Positions 8,941-16,818 of a stretch of 21,559 nt of DNA are shown here, piece by piece. The notes under the pieces are model-generated. The model searched no databases, was not told the origin of the DNA, and saw only the letters and a list, made by a program, of their open reading frames with translations. Numbering within the stretch: the stretch's first letter is position 1; every line of letters starts with the position of its first letter. Both the position numbers and the translations under genes were made by a program. Source of the DNA: a virus. The stretch covers positions 1 to 21,559 of IMG/VR virus record IMGVR_UViG_3300044638_006561. One strand, written 5' to 3'.

Positions 8941-11847
8941 TTACCCCGCTAATATTGTGATGCCTGATTCTGTTATTAAAATGTAACCATTCTCTGTTAA
9001 TAATTCTGGATATTCATAAAATCCTATGACACCATAGACCAAACAAGTTTCTGTGTTTGCTGATTTATCAACTGTAATTAATGCGTTATTTACTGGTCCA
9101 AATGAGTTATTGGCAAGGTACAAATTACCATTTGCAAATACCTGTGTGACGGTATAATAAGGGCCGCCATTTAAAGAAACTTTATCTCCAGCAAAAATAA
9201 TGTTGTTGGCTGGTGTTTTGTTGGTAAAATTACCATCAAATTGACCAGTAACCGATTGTATATTTATCACATTTGAGGAGGCGTTTGCTGATCCAGTAGC
9301 AACATTTGCAAAGACTACAAAGACATTATCCTGCATTGTCACCTGATTATTGGCCCAATCCACATCTGTAATCGTTGAGTAGGCTCTCAAGTTGTTTGTG
9401 GCAGTATATTCAATAACGTCATTTGCAAAGATGGTGTTACCAATATTGGCGGAGATTGTATTGACGAACCGAATAATATTGGTGCTGATTTGGCCAGCCT
9501 GAGTATTTGCTTCAATGCGGGCTAGAGCAGACGGACCAGCAAAGGTGTCCATATGATAACCTTCTTGCAATGAAGTTTCGGCGTTCATTGAGAACCCATT
9601 GGAACTTATTAATAAATTCCGTCCTCTTAGGTTCATACCAGAGGGGTGTAATAGGTTCAACACTAAATCTTTATATGTTTTAAGTGCTTTCTCAACCGAT
9701 AAAACATAGGTAAAGTTATTATAATCAAGACTTTCAAGTACCAGTCCTAAAGAAGAAAGATGTCCATCATCATTCAGATAGGTACCAGCACCTATAATCA
9801 AACCATCTAAAAATGATGCATTAGCCCTTGCATTACCATCACCATATCGAATAATACTTGTTGGACTACCAGTAGTTTTATCGGTGTAGGCATTCTGTGG
9901 GTCTAAAACCAACAAAGAAGATACATTAGAAATGTTGTGGTCAATCTTGATTGAAAGTGCAGCATCATAATTTCCTGTATAATCATATGTTCTTAATTGA
10001 TATATGTCGGCTGCCGTATTTGCTGGAGATGCCGTTGAAATTTTGAATACAGAAGCTACGTTGGCTTTATAAGTGGCCACATTAAATGATGCACCTTGAT
10101 ACATGACATCACCAGACAGAGGAAAATCTAATGGTGAAACGTTACTCACTGCAACATCGGCTACTTTCAGATAAACATTTGGTGTTGAAACATAATCTTC
10201 ACCAGGATTAATAATGTTGATGGTTGTGACCGAACCAGTTCTATCGGTTGTGGGTGTTAAAATTGCATCAGCACCCATAATTCCTGTGACAACAAGTGAC
10301 GCATTAGAACCTGTGTTACTTGTGACTGTGATTGTGGGTAAACTATCTTTTGTATAACCTAACCCACCTAAAGGAAATGATTGATTTGTATTATTGTTGG
10401 CATAAACATATGTTGCATTGATAATTGAACCTGCCGTATTAACAGTTACATTAGCAAATGCTCCAACACCTGTGCCACCAGTAATTAATACTGTGTTTGC
10501 ATTACCATATCCTTGGCCACCATTTAATACTTGAATTGGTTGAAGTATGCCAAGGAAACTAAGTGAATCGGTTCCCACATCGGTTGTATACAAAGAACTT
10601 ACATCGACAGCAGGTGCAGAAGAATATCCTCCACCTTGATTGGTAACTTGTATTGAACCGATTGGTCCAACTTGTAAAGTTCTAAAAGTTAAAGTGTCAC
10701 GCAAAGTAGAATTTGTATTGGCAGCCACAGCAAAATTTACATAATTAACAACATTATTTGCATTACCAACTACAACGTTAGCTACAATGCCTAATGTGTT
10801 ACTTGTAATAAGTGTAACATTGGCTAATTTAACATCATCTAATAAATTAATTCTAGCAGCTGCACCAGAACCACCGCCACCAGAGAATGTGATGGCTGAA
10901 TTTGGAAATACTCTATAACCATGAGAAGGGTCAGTTACAACCAAACTCTCAATAGATCCTGTTGTTATTTGACCAACTTCTGCTGTTGCACCAATCGGGT
11001 TTACTACATCAGGATTTAATCCACCAACAACAATAACTGGATCACCAGATTCATAGAATAATCCTCGATTTCTTGGATTAATTCTTATAGAAGATATAAC
11101 ACCTACAACTTTGCCTCTAAGTGTTGTGGCGCCAGTTGGTATGGTTACGCCTTGATTTTGAATGTATATTTCACCATTGTAAAAATATACATCAAGATTA
11201 TTATTATCTACAACACGAACAAACTCACCAGATTCAAACAGACGTTGAATATTTGAGATGAAAACTTCTGTTTTATCTCCTACTGCCGTAGAATAATCAA
11301 CTGTTGCATATGACTGTGACGTTTCACCAAACAATTTTAGGCTGTTAATTTGTAACCAATTTAAATCAATTGAATTGATTCGTAGTGATTTAGATACAAT
11401 CCATTTACCATCAGAAGCTTTTAATATTACATCTGAGGTATTGAAAATCTCGGCCTGTGAATCATACAATGCACGAAATAAAAACTGATATGATTTCTCA
11501 GTACCTTTTGAAAGATAAAACTCTTTTGCAATCTTTAACAGTTTTCTTTTATCTGTTAATGCATCTTCTGGTATATAAGGTAGAAAATCTTTTAGAAAGT
11601 ATGAAACAAAACCATCTAATGTAGAATCCACATCCATATAATTGAGTAGATTCTTGGCACCATAAGTTACACCTTCACCACTTGTATTGGCTGTCGTAAC
11701 GGATCCGTTGGCTGAGTAAGCAGTTTCTAACCATTCATAGTATGCCTGAATAAAATCAACAAAAGTAGAATAGTTAATATTATCCCGAACAAATTCGGGA
11801 AGCTGCTGAGGAATCAGTAGTGATGTTTTATAATCGTTCGGTATCAT
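8941..11847 (-). CDS. gp7: Baseplate wedge subunit gp7-type
   Basis: This 968-residue protein matches the second half of T4 gp7 (1032 residues), which is central to the wedge and contacts gp8, gp10, gp53 and the gp6/gp25 core. Shared landmarks are FVDFIQAYYEWLE (29-41; T4 FEAFCEAYIQYL), DKRKLLKIAKEFYLSKGTEKSYQFLFRALY (99-128; T4 has ADKRDAVARFF...KGIEASYKFLFKVLY), and NLLHPSGM (731-738; T4 FVHPVGF). The N-terminal half of T4 gp7 has no counterpart, so this protein starts near the T4 midpoint. Between the shared landmarks lies about 310 residues of GxGY beta modules (about 250-560). The C-terminal 200 residues are beta-rich and end in ENGYILITESGITILAG, a phage structural-protein style of ending. 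The gene follows gp6 by 3 nt and precedes the fibre-like gene by 3 nt. Homology to gp7 is judged by motif and position. Confidence 0.8.
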   Translation of the reverse strand: MIPNDYKTSLLIPQQLPEFVRDNINYSTFVDFIQAYYEWLETAYSANGSVTTANTSGEGVTYGAKNLLNYMDVDSTLDGFVSYFLKDFLPYIPEDALTDKRKLLKIAKEFYLSKGTEKSYQFLFRALYDSQAEIFNTSDVILKASDGKWIVSKSLRINSIDLNWLQINSLKLFGETSQSYATVDYSTAVGDKTEVFISNIQRLFESGEFVRVVDNNNLDVYFYNGEIYIQNQGVTIPTGATTLRGKVVGVISSIRINPRNRGLFYESGDPVIVVGGLNPDVVNPIGATAEVGQITTGSIESLVVTDPSHGYRVFPNSAITFSGGGGSGAAARINLLDDVKLANVTLITSNTLGIVANVVVGNANNVVNYVNFAVAANTNSTLRDTLTFRTLQVGPIGSIQVTNQGGGYSSAPAVDVSSLYTTDVGTDSLSFLGILQPIQVLNGGQGYGNANTVLITGGTGVGAFANVTVNTAGSIINATYVYANNNTNQSFPLGGLGYTKDSLPTITVTSNTGSNASLVVTGIMGADAILTPTTDRTGSVTTINIINPGEDYVSTPNVYLKVADVAVSNVSPLDFPLSGDVMYQGASFNVATYKANVASVFKISTASPANTAADIYQLRTYDYTGNYDAALSIKIDHNISNVSSLLVLDPQNAYTDKTTGSPTSIIRYGDGNARANASFLDGLIIGAGTYLNDDGHLSSLGLVLESLDYNNFTYVLSVEKALKTYKDLVLNLLHPSGMNLRGRNLLISSNGFSMNAETSLQEGYHMDTFAGPSALARIEANTQAGQISTNIIRFVNTISANIGNTIFANDVIEYTATNNLRAYSTITDVDWANNQVTMQDNVFVVFANVATGSANASSNVINIQSVTGQFDGNFTNKTPANNIIFAGDKVSLNGGPYYTVTQVFANGNLYLANNSFGPVNNALITVDKSANTETCLVYGVIGFYEYPELLTENGYILITESGITILAG
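10162..11100 (-). repeat. Expanded GxGY beta modules in the gp7-type protein (about five motifs)
   Basis: About residues 250-562 carry repeated motifs: PSHGYRVFPNSAITF, NQGGGYSSAPAVDV, NGGQGYGNANTVLI, LGGLGYTKDSLPTITV and NPGEDYVSTPNVYL. Most are followed by a Gly/Ala-rich turn (GGGGSGAAA, GGTGVGAFA) and a strand. The core is (N/G)-x-G-x-(G/D)-Y-x(3-5)-P-x-(I/V). This is the largest set of these modules in the window. Confidence 0.75.
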
Positions 11848-11850
11848 GTA

Positions 11851-13923
11851 TTAAACTTTGGCTACAATACTAATATTGATAGCATTAGGGTCGGTGTTAT
11901 CAAGAGTAATAATTTTATCTCTTGCAGAAGATACAATCGTGGATGTTGGCACGGCTTGCACACTCAATACACCTAAAGGATTATTAATTGCAGACGGATT
12001 GAAATCGGTGAGTGTTATAATACCTTGAGCATAATCTACTGTACCAGCATTGGCGTTGAGAATCTTCTTAACATTGTTTTCAAAATAATAAGTTCTCAAT
12101 GTACCTTTATTACCAGCAAGAACAGCCACAGCAGATGCCAAAGAACCATTACCATCAGTTGATGTGATTTGCACGATAGCCTGTGTATAATTAACACCAA
12201 CATCAATCATTGTAATACTATCTACTTGACCATTTACCACAGTTGCTCTTGCTGTGGCACCTGTACCATCACCAAGGATAGTTACAGTTGGTGTTGATGT
12301 ATAACCAAAACCAGGATTACTAATAGAAATTGATTCAACAAATGTGGTTGACGATGGAGTTTCTTCTAAGTATACAGAATCTCGTACCACACTATTATTA
12401 TCAACATCAATTACCTGAAATGTTGGTGTGACACTAATACTTTTACCAAAAATATCCTTTTTTAGTGATGTTCCATATTTCAATGTATATGTTGTTGATG
12501 AAGTTAAACTTGGAACAAGTCGTTTCTGTAAAGCAATCGAAGCATCATTTGTGATAAAAGAAGGACTAACCGATTGTACCGTAGAAATTAGTGTTGAAAG
12601 TTGAAATGTAGAGTTAAATGTATTGAGTGTATTGGTTGCAAATCCTTGAATAGCAGTCAATACTTGTGTCTGTAACTGTGAAGAAGTAAGTGTTGTCAAC
12701 TTTGTATCGTATAGTATATTTGAATTGATGACCAAATAATTATAATCAACATCAATGATTTTTGGTTGAACTGTCAGAACAGAGATAGGTTTAATGATTT
12801 GTTCTTCAATGATTGATTTCTGTGATGGTGTTAATAGATAACCACCACTTGGTTTGATAGCCACAAATACCACACCATAGACTGGTGGATCATTTTCTTC
12901 ACCACCCCACACATTGACTGCATCAATTGGAAATATACCCGAATTATTTTGAATTAAGAAAATGTAATCTTCTTTGGTTACTGCACGACCTTGAGCAGCA
13001 TACGATTTTGGTGCAGTATATTTAATTGATTCAATACTTTCTCTTTCAGCACCTTGAGTTGCTGCTTGCACTGGTGTAATTGTTGAACTTGAAAAACCAG
13101 AGATTGTATCCATCAACACAAAGTTATTGGCATCGGTTGCAGCTGTACCTGAAGTGATGATGTATGATACAGACACCACATTACCATCTGTTAACGCTTC
13201 ACCTAATATGCCATCACCAAAATAAATTTGATAGAAACCATTTGTTGCTTCTTGTAAAAAGAAAGCCTTGGTTGTGCCGTTGAGTGCCAAATAGTCATCA
13301 ACTAATGCGAATACTTGTGAAGAAGTATTGGATGTGCTTTGTTGAACAACAACAGAGATAGTAGTTGTATCTACATTGGTGTCAGGTAATTCAAAGATTG
13401 CTGTTGGATTGGCCGCAGAATCATAGGTAAATGAAAGAGTAACTGGTTCACCTTGTTTGATAACTAAATCATTAAAAGTTACTGTATTGTTGGCTAGATT
13501 GGTATTTTCTGTGGTTGAATTAAGTGTAACAAACCTGTAACTGACACCATCAATCGCTTCAGAAAGAAAACTGGTGAATTTTGGTAAAGTTAAAGAACTG
13601 GTGGTTACATTGTTCATCACCAAATCAATCTGAGCCCGTGGTGCCGCTGCCGATTGTGGTGTATAGTTTAATAGTTTGGCATGAGAAACAACAGAACTTC
13701 TTTGTAATGCTGAATCCAAGAACATCTCGTTGGCCACCATGTTGAGATAGTATGCCTGATATTGTGTATTGTATGCAAGAACATCTAACAGAGTAGATAG
13801 TGCAGAACCTTCGTAATTATAATCTTGAAGTGTGGTTTGAGATTGTAAGTACCGTTTTAGATTGGTTTTAATTGTATTAAAATCCAAATCGGTAATTTGA
13901 ATATTTGAATTTTCGCCTGCCAT
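11851..13923 (-). CDS. gp6: Baseplate wedge subunit gp6 (J-like)
   Basis: This 690-residue protein has the characteristic gp6 N-terminus: ITDLDFNTIKTNLKRYLQSQ (9-28), then YEGSALSTLLDVLAYNTQY (38-56) and LNMVANEMFLDSALQR (60-75). gp6 (660 residues in T4; phage P2 J family) joins neighbouring wedges into the inner baseplate ring, working with gp25 and gp53. The middle contains FYQIYFGDGILGEALTDGN (about 231-249) and PKSYAAQGRAVTKEDY, the conserved J-family core. Residues 531-604 are a GxGY module absent from T4 gp6, after which gp6-type sequence resumes to the C-terminus. The start codon follows the gp25 stop by one base (TAA-A-ATG), indicating coupled translation of two proteins that assemble together. 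Confidence 0.94.
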   Translation of the reverse strand: MAGENSNIQITDLDFNTIKTNLKRYLQSQTTLQDYNYEGSALSTLLDVLAYNTQYQAYYLNMVANEMFLDSALQRSSVVSHAKLLNYTPQSAAAPRAQIDLVMNNVTTSSLTLPKFTSFLSEAIDGVSYRFVTLNSTTENTNLANNTVTFNDLVIKQGEPVTLSFTYDSAANPTAIFELPDTNVDTTTISVVVQQSTSNTSSQVFALVDDYLALNGTTKAFFLQEATNGFYQIYFGDGILGEALTDGNVVSVSYIITSGTAATDANNFVLMDTISGFSSSTITPVQAATQGAERESIESIKYTAPKSYAAQGRAVTKEDYIFLIQNNSGIFPIDAVNVWGGEENDPPVYGVVFVAIKPSGGYLLTPSQKSIIEEQIIKPISVLTVQPKIIDVDYNYLVINSNILYDTKLTTLTSSQLQTQVLTAIQGFATNTLNTFNSTFQLSTLISTVQSVSPSFITNDASIALQKRLVPSLTSSTTYTLKYGTSLKKDIFGKSISVTPTFQVIDVDNNSVVRDSVYLEETPSSTTFVESISISNPGFGYTSTPTVTILGDGTGATARATVVNGQVDSITMIDVGVNYTQAIVQITSTDGNGSLASAVAVLAGNKGTLRTYYFENNVKKILNANAGTVDYAQGIITLTDFNPSAINNPLGVLSVQAVPTSTIVSSARDKIITLDNTDPNAINISIVAKV
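12112..12333 (-). repeat. GxGY beta module inserted in gp6
   Basis: Residues 531-604: SNPGFGYTSTPTVTILGDG, then TGATARATVVNGQVDSITM and VGVNYTQAIVQI. This is the cleanest example of the full unit in the window, with GxGY, a P-x-V-x-I strand, a GxGATA turn, a GxVxxI strand, and a second, degenerate VNY motif. Confidence 0.75.
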
Positions 13924-13924
13924 T

Positions 13925-14317
13925 TTATCTATTTCTCTCTAAAAGGATGGTAACTGTTGTTGGTAGCGTTGCATTTTGTATGTAAAATTCTAAACTCACT
14001 TCATACGCATTTTGGTCTGGTTGTGCATTTACGGTGACACTTTTTAACAGAGCACGAGGTTCATAGTTCGTAATCATGTTTTCAATTTCGGTCTGCAACG
14101 ATGACGATGTAATGGGTGAAATAGGTTCAAACAATAAATTGTTAATATTGGAACCTAACTCTGGTTGAAACGGCCTTTCATAGTGGTTCGTCAATAAAAG
14201 GTTACGAACCGACCTTATAACAGCCATCTCGTCATAACTTAAAGCGACATCATTGGTCACCGGTTTACGGGTGAATGTGAAATCTATGTCGGAATATAAG
14301 TTCTTTATGGTTGCCAT
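13925..14317 (-). CDS. gp25: Baseplate wedge subunit gp25
   Basis: This 130-residue protein is close to the usual gp25 length (132 in T4). It belongs to the gp25/W family, found in all contractile injection systems, which docks on gp6 and seeds sheath assembly. Visible landmarks are the N-terminal LYSDIDFTFTRKP (7-19), AVIRSVRNLLLTNHYERPFQ (32-51), PELGSNI (52-58), and the family's YEPRA motif (85-89, EPR at 86-88) followed by a strand pair ending TVTILLERNR. It is the first gene after the only sizeable intergenic gap in the baseplate operon. The leader is AT-rich (AATAAATAAACA before the ATG) with no clear Shine-Dalgarno, unlike gp48. The older 'gp25-like lysozyme' label of this family does not imply activity here. 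Confidence 0.95.
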   Translation of the reverse strand: MATIKNLYSDIDFTFTRKPVTNDVALSYDEMAVIRSVRNLLLTNHYERPFQPELGSNINNLLFEPISPITSSSLQTEIENMITNYEPRALLKSVTVNAQPDQNAYEVSLEFYIQNATLPTTVTILLERNR

Positions 14318-14416
14318 TGTTTATTTATTCTGCTCTGGAAGTAAATTTGCTTTTTAGCATCTTGAAATGCGCCTAAAAAATTTTTGGGCCGGAATCAAAA
14401 AATTCGAATTTTGGAA
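14318..14416 (-). other. Only sizeable intergenic gap of the baseplate operon; hairpin-forming sequence
   Basis: The 99 bp between the unrecognised 267-residue gene and gp25 hold three foldable elements. A perfect 14-nt palindrome (AAAATTCGAATTTT, 14399-14412) is followed on the minus strand by two further T residues. An inverted repeat lies at 14371-14389 (GCC...GGC arms around an A/T core; fully paired on the plus strand with one G-U, one mismatch on the minus strand). A GCAT-6nt-ATGC hairpin lies at 14357-14370. An AATAAATA octamer at 14322-14329 resembles a T4 late promoter with one difference, but ends only 4 nt before the gp25 ATG. A weak terminator, attenuator or RNA-processing site is possible; none is a textbook example. 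Confidence 0.4.
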
Positions 14417-15220
14417 TTATGAGTTTATTCTTTCTTTAATCTTGTCTGTACCAACAAAGTTGTTGACCAAATAGGTCTCCGTTTCACCCATATTGGTAAA
14501 TTTCTTCACCTGATTGTATTTGTCTACAAAACTACGCAAATTAGTATAGTAGGTTACATCAGCATTTTGTCTGGTTATCAAAAGTGTGTTGGTATTTGAT
14601 ATATCAGAAAGAATCTGTGATATTTGTGCTTCTGTCAAATTGTTGGCTGTCACTCCATTTGTTAGAGTTACAAGACTATTGGCCAAAGTAACATTTGCTG
14701 AACCTACTTGAGGACCAATCAGTATACTAGTAAAGCTACCTAAAATAGGTGAAGTATTGGTTATATTGTCAGTTTGATTGGTGATATACAAGGCAGTCTT
14801 ACCTAATCCCATGGCCGTGTCATAATATGGATTCACCACATCTTGTCCCACAAAAGGTGTAACTCCCGATATTCTATCAGTATGTGCCAAAAATGAACTT
14901 GCATTATTATACAAACCATTTGCAGCTGTAACAATCAAATCACAATTTGCAATGTTTTGACTGGCACCAGTATTTGCCACAGTTATCATGGTTTGTGAAA
15001 TTGTAATGATTGAACTGGTATTAGAAGCCACAGGATTCTGATAATAACCACCAACTGCGTTATTTGCAATATCTTGAGCCTGCCAAGTTTCAATAAACGC
15101 CGGCATCGAATTTAGGTGAGCTACGGTGTTCGCAGAAAGATTTATTACATCACTATTTGGGTCATTAAAATTATAACCTAGTGTTGCATATACGCCTGTC
15201 GCATTGTTAACTAATGCCAT
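14417..15220 (-). CDS. Unrecognised protein of the hub/spike cluster
   Basis: I do not recognise this 267-residue protein. It has no signal peptide or clear membrane segment and is rich in Asn, Thr, Ser and Ile. The first 200 residues look like mixed helix and strand (GVYATLGYNFNDPNSDVINL; then a YYDTAMGLGKTALYITNQT stretch at about 133-151). The last 70 look helical and more charged (ISQILSDISNTNTLL, then LRSFVDKYNQVKKFTN). It follows the beta-helix spike gene by 3 nt (TAG-ATA-ATG) and ends at the operon's one intergenic gap, so it is probably made with the hub and spike proteins. A virion structural or chaperone role is a contextual inference only. Composition matches its neighbours, giving no sign of recent transfer. 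Confidence 0.8.
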   Translation of the reverse strand: MALVNNATGVYATLGYNFNDPNSDVINLSANTVAHLNSMPAFIETWQAQDIANNAVGGYYQNPVASNTSSIITISQTMITVANTGASQNIANCDLIVTAANGLYNNASSFLAHTDRISGVTPFVGQDVVNPYYDTAMGLGKTALYITNQTDNITNTSPILGSFTSILIGPQVGSANVTLANSLVTLTNGVTANNLTEAQISQILSDISNTNTLLITRQNADVTYYTNLRSFVDKYNQVKKFTNMGETETYLVNNFVGTDKIKERINS

Positions 15221-15223
15221 TAT

Positions 15224-15997
15224 CTAAACTCCAAAGAAAGGTGTCAAAGGCGGACTGGTTGGTCCTTTTGGTGAATTGTGTATATGGGTGTTATAGATGC
15301 CTTTGTTAATAATATCAGACATCAATACAGCATTCATAATACCAAATGTTCCCAAAGGTGCTTCAACTGAAGTTAATGAAGTAATTGGTCCTTGTGAATA
15401 TACACCCAATAAACCTGCATACAATCCAGTACCAGCATTAATTCGTGTTTCAGCAGTAATTAAATCAGCCGAAGCAGAGCCAGCAACTACCAAATCAGAG
15501 TCTATGTAAACATGGTCAGACGCAGCCATACGGATTGCACCACCAAAGTTCTCATTAGCAGTAATTGACATATCACCATCACTAGATTGAGAAATATCAC
15601 CCACAACTCTGGTGTTCATTTTACCACCAACTAAAAGATTGTAATCACCTGCTACCTGAACATTGTGGTCACCTTTAACTTCCATATTGGCATCACCCTC
15701 AATGGTAATATTACAAGTACCTTTGATTAGAACATTTTTACCTTTTAAGTAAATCTCGTATCCAGTACCATATACCTTATGTACCTCATCACCATCAGGA
15801 TGCATTTCCAAGAAAGTACCTATACGGTGCTGTAACCGAACTCGTTCTCTTGTTGGAGTGTCGTCCATCTCAAAGGAGTGACCAGATTCCGTCTGTTGTA
15901 TGTTATTATATGGATATACTGGTGGAGTTTCGGTATTTCTAGCCGATTCTGGTTCTGTCCAAGAGTTATCTGAAGGTGATGGTGGTAATATTGCCAT
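15224..15997 (-). CDS. gp5: Stand-alone gp5C-like beta-helix tail spike
   Basis: This 257-residue protein corresponds to the C-terminal spike part of T4 gp5, made here as a separate gene. A Pro-rich N-terminal linker leads to ESGHSFEMDDTPTRERV (37-53) and LQHRIGTFLEMHPDG (55-69), the conserved gp5/VgrG segment before the beta-helix. Six consecutive octads of the VxGDxNxx type occupy residues 91-138, the hallmark of the gp5 triple-stranded beta-helix. The C-terminus has THIHNSPKGPTSPP (237-250); the HxH pair resembles the metal-binding tips of phage spikes. There is no lysozyme domain. It starts 2 nt after the helix-rich protein's stop. The protein is expected to trimerise beneath the hub and puncture the outer membrane. 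Confidence 0.9.
   Translation of the reverse strand: MAILPPSPSDNSWTEPESARNTETPPVYPYNNIQQTESGHSFEMDDTPTRERVRLQHRIGTFLEMHPDGDEVHKVYGTGYEIYLKGKNVLIKGTCNITIEGDANMEVKGDHNVQVAGDYNLLVGGKMNTRVVGDISQSSDGDMSITANENFGGAIRMAASDHVYIDSDLVVAGSASADLITAETRINAGTGLYAGLLGVYSQGPITSLTSVEAPLGTFGIMNAVLMSDIINKGIYNTHIHNSPKGPTSPPLTPFFGV
15584..15727 (-). repeat. Beta-helix octad repeats of the spike
   Basis: Six 8-residue units at residues 91-138 start IKGTCNIT, IEGDANME, VKGDHNVQ, VAGDYNLL, VGGKMNTR and VVGDISQS. The pattern V/I-x-G-D-x-N-x-x equals the octapeptide of T4 gp5C and VgrG beta-helices, one octad per helical edge. Confidence 0.88.
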
Positions 15998-15999
15998 AA

Positions 16000-16818
16000 T
16001 TAAGGTGCCGATTTATTTTGTGATGGTGGTTTGGCCGGAGCTTCGTATGATGCAATAATTGCATTGGCTGCATCAAGTTCTGTTTGATTTGTGGGTATCA
16101 AAAGACCAACTGTTGCCGCACCAGCAATATTAACTGTACCTGCTACAACAGCAACTGTTGCGGTTACTGTTTTGGCTGCCGATTCGGCTAAGGCTTTTGC
16201 TTCTTTAATAATATCATCGTAATCACTAGGTCCTTCTGAAAAACCTTCTGAAAGACCAGCACCAATATCAGAAAAAACAGAACCAATTAATTTAATTAAT
16301 CTTGCCAAACAATCTTGAAGTAGTGCTAAAAATTTTGCAGGTAAACTTAAAATCCAAGCAATGATTGCTCTTAATTTAGCAATGTAAGCAACAACATATT
16401 TTTGAAAATCTAAAATTGGTTGCAAAATTTCTTTATTGATACGATTAACTTCTCTAGCAATGGCTTTTAGTGTGGTTGCCAGCCAAGAAGTTTCGCCTGT
16501 AGGGTCAGCAAAACCCAATGCTCTTAAAACTGCTCTAATTGCATCTCTAATATATTTGGCCGTAGCCTTTGCATATTTTTTAAATTCAATATTTTTTTGT
16601 ATATCGGTAACAAAATCACACACATGAGCCAAGTTATCATTGGCAAAACCAACACTAGTATTGGCAACAATACTTCTTGCACCTGCAGGTATTTGAGGAT
16701 TACCTTTAGTTTGTCCATCATTAACCTGAGTTGGAGATGGTGCTGGTGATTCAACGGCTGTGCCACCAACAAAAGTTACAGATACAATAGAAGGAGGTAA
16801 TTGAATTTCATTTGCCAT
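16000..16818 (-). CDS. Helix-rich hydrophobic protein between the two gp5 parts
   Basis: This 272-residue protein has no family I can name with certainty. The first 60 residues are Pro/Gly/Thr-rich and look extended. Residues 62-185 form a long run of predicted amphipathic and hydrophobic helices, for example YAKATAKYIRDAIRAVLRAL (82-101), ILQPILDFQKYVVAYIAKLR (131-150), AIIAWILSLPAKFLALLQDC (151-170) and LARLIKLIGSVFSDIGAGL (171-189). Residues 205-242 include a second Ala/Val/Gly-rich helix with AVVAGTVNIAGAATVGLL (223-240). The tail is Pro-rich. Its start touches the OB-fold gene's stop (TAA-ATG), and it ends 2 nt before the spike gene. It thus sits exactly where T4 gp5 carries its lysozyme domain. 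Being part of a three-gene gp5, or a membrane-active component delivered with the spike, are inferences. A tape-measure or chaperone role is less likely at this size. Confidence 0.82.
   Translation of the reverse strand: MANEIQLPPSIVSVTFVGGTAVESPAPSPTQVNDGQTKGNPQIPAGARSIVANTSVGFANDNLAHVCDFVTDIQKNIEFKKYAKATAKYIRDAIRAVLRALGFADPTGETSWLATTLKAIAREVNRINKEILQPILDFQKYVVAYIAKLRAIIAWILSLPAKFLALLQDCLARLIKLIGSVFSDIGAGLSEGFSEGPSDYDDIIKEAKALAESAAKTVTATVAVVAGTVNIAGAATVGLLIPTNQTELDAANAIIASYEAPAKPPSQNKSAP

Noticed and set aside
13925-14317. Calling gp25 a lysozyme.
   Set aside because: The family label is historical. The visible YEPRA motif is structural, and no catalytic lysozyme residues can be identified.
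14322-14329. AATAAATA just upstream of gp25 as a late promoter.
   Set aside because: Transcription would begin almost at the ATG, leaving no leader; it is more likely an A-rich translation leader. Mentioned only within the gap feature.
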